DNA from: Sphingobacterium sp.
GTDB taxonomy: Bacteria; Bacteroidota; Bacteroidia; Sphingobacteriales; Sphingobacteriaceae
Reading direction: 5' to 3'
Length of the DNA stretch: 64,000 bases
NCBI GenBank assembly: GCA_031253985.1
Contig: JAIRVH010000183.1
Location: forward strand, 1 to 64,000
In this document: piece by piece, positions 63,221 through 64,000 of the stretch
Numbering within the stretch: position 1 is the first letter of the stretch
Layout of the letters: the number at the start of each line of letters is the position of its first letter
The notes under the pieces: generated by a model
The model's input: only the letters and a program-made list of their open reading frames with translations
The model's database searches: none
What the model was told of the DNA's origin: nothing
Made by a program: the position numbers and the translations under genes

Positions 63221-63352
63221 CTATAATTTGTAAAACCTCTTATTTTTCTGAAAAGCGTCTATTTTAATTAGACAGAAAGAACATTCTTTGGCTTTCATCG
63301 CATCTGGTACTTGCGAAAGCATGAAGGTTTTTTCAGGATGCAATTCACACAA
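63221..63352 (-). CDS. Small zinc-ribbon-like protein (43 aa)
   Basis: On the minus strand a TTG at 63352 starts 43 codons: it begins CELHPEKTFMLSQVPDAMKA after the start Met and continues KECSFCLIKIDAF to a TAG at 63221, 3 bp before the arginase-like gene. The C-x2-H and C-x2-C pairs fit a zinc ribbon. The composition is plainly protein-like and the spacing suggests an operon. There is no upstream ATG in frame, so TTG is the probable start; the true start could be slightly different. Function unknown. Confidence 0.6.
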   Translation of the reverse strand: MCELHPEKTFMLSQVPDAMKAKECSFCLIKIDAFQKNKRFYKL

Positions 63353-63374
63353 ATATCCATTTATTAACTAACTT

Positions 63375-63404
63375 TTGAAAACATTATTTTTAACAGTATC
63401 TTTA
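63375..63404 (+). promoter_or_regulatory. Promoter near the epimerase start
   Basis: TTG (63375-63377), 19-nt spacer and TATCTTTA (63397-63404) match the consensus except the last base. The predicted start (about 63411) falls at the GTG codon at 63409, so the gene is either leaderless or starts slightly differently. Confidence 0.45.
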
Positions 63405-63408
63405 TAAA

Positions 63409-64000
63409 GTGATATTAATAACTGGAGGAACAGGTTTTTTAGGGTCTACGTTAATTAAGCAGTTGATAGACCAAGGAATTGACGTGATTGCCATCAAAAG
63501 AGCTCAATCGACTATTCCGGCTCCGTTGTTAGCATCTTCGCTGATTCAATGGATCGACGCCGATATCAACAATTATTTTGAATTGGAAGATGCTCTTGAA
63601 GGAGTTACCAAAGTATTCCATTGTGCAGCATTGGTTTCGTATCAAAAAAAAGATGCTAAATCCCTCTTTAAAGTAAATGTAGAAGGAACAGCAAATGTGG
63701 TCAATCTTTGCCTTGAAAAGGGCATTCGTTTGCTCCATGTAAGTTCCATCGCCGCTTTGGGTACAAATAGGGACAATCTACCAGTATCCGAGAAAGATCA
63801 CTGGGAACACAATTCCTTGACATCCAACTATTCATTATCAAAATATCAGGCGGAGATGGAGGTCTGGCGCGGTATTACCGAAGGTTTAAACGCAGTTATT
63901 GTCAATCCATCCGTAATTTTAGGTGCAGCAGCACATGATAAAGGCTCCGGAGCAATTTTTTCGATGATCAATAAAGGCTTACGATTCTACCCGAAAGGAA
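63409..64000 (+). CDS. NAD-dependent epimerase/dehydratase family protein (cut by window edge)
   Basis: A GTG at 63409 begins the Rossmann fold: ILITGGTGFLGSTLIKQL with the GxxGxxG motif. HCAALVSYQKKDAKSLFKVN and VSSIAALGT follow, then the catalytic Y-x3-K in NYSLSKYQAEMEVW, and NPSVILGAAAHDKGSG. About 197 residues are visible; the C-terminus lies beyond the window. Typical extended SDR acting on a nucleotide sugar, flavonoid-like or other substrate; which one cannot be told. No upstream ATG fits, so GTG is the likely start. Confidence 0.85.
   Translation, partial: MILITGGTGFLGSTLIKQLIDQGIDVIAIKRAQSTIPAPLLASSLIQWIDADINNYFELEDALEGVTKVFHCAALVSYQKKDAKSLFKVNVEGTANVVNLCLEKGIRLLHVSSIAALGTNRDNLPVSEKDHWEHNSLTSNYSLSKYQAEMEVWRGITEGLNAVIVNPSVILGAAAHDKGSGAIFSMINKGLRFYPKG

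Overview
The window looks like a chromosomal segment of a Bacteroidota bacterium, most likely a Sphingobacterium or close relative in the Sphingobacteriaceae. The evidence is a SusC/SusD pair, several TonB-dependent receptors with carboxypeptidase-regulatory N-domains, a DUF4270/kelch lipoprotein pair, a Bacteroidota-type arginase homologue, moderate-to-low GC, and promoters of the TTG-N19/20-TAnnTTTG type (upstream of hflX, ugd and others). The genus is inference; no rRNA, tRNA, CRISPR array or intact insertion sequence was seen.

Layout. 1-6 kb: a truncated exported protein, a hot-dog thioesterase, a GHL10-type lipoprotein hydrolase, nagA, a 43-residue membrane protein, ridA and a DMT exporter. 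6-12.5 kb: a SusC/SusD nutrient-uptake operon, then two small lipoproteins built from one shared cysteine-containing module. 12.5-18.5 kb: recG, hflX (behind a long leader), lipB and a secreted SH3-type protein. 18.7-24.96 kb: an accessory island (see below). 25-30 kb: SDR protein, Na+/H+ antiporter, and a MocR-type regulator behind three CTGTACC repeats. 30.4-36.3 kb: a TonB receptor/PepSY iron-uptake type operon whose leader carries a row of hairpins. 36.4-43.2 kb: MBL hydrolase, L-serine dehydratase, a second GHL10 hydrolase, a GH3 hexosaminidase and a TetR regulator. 43.4-51 kb: an outer-membrane beta-barrel protein, a two-component system and the DUF4270/kelch pair. 51.4-64 kb: glutaminyl cyclase, yraN, dnaG, ugd, an M3 peptidase, a DUF4407 membrane protein, rmuC, an arginase-family protein preceded by a 43-residue zinc-ribbon-like protein, and the start of an epimerase.

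The most interesting stretch is the island at 18.7-24.96 kb. It holds an antitoxin followed by a Txe/YoeB-type toxin with an in-frame TGA, a 52-bp decayed copy of the same toxin, two paralogous phage-type repressors, a four-repeat helical protein, a protein that appears to be two tandem MNT-like/HEPN units, and a single MNT-like/HEPN protein that alone keeps an R-x5-H motif. It ends in a graveyard: the C-terminus of a DUF4143-type ATPase, a 27-bp inverted repeat, and the C-terminus of another HEPN copy. This reads as a repeatedly duplicated and eroded HEPN-based toxin-antitoxin or defence locus. A second notable structure is at 36031-36262: five hairpins in a row downstream of a good promoter, two of them sharing the same hexaloop, in the leader of the iron-uptake type operon.

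Gene functions were assigned by recognising motifs in the translations, without database searches; residue positions are counts or estimates from the translated sequence.
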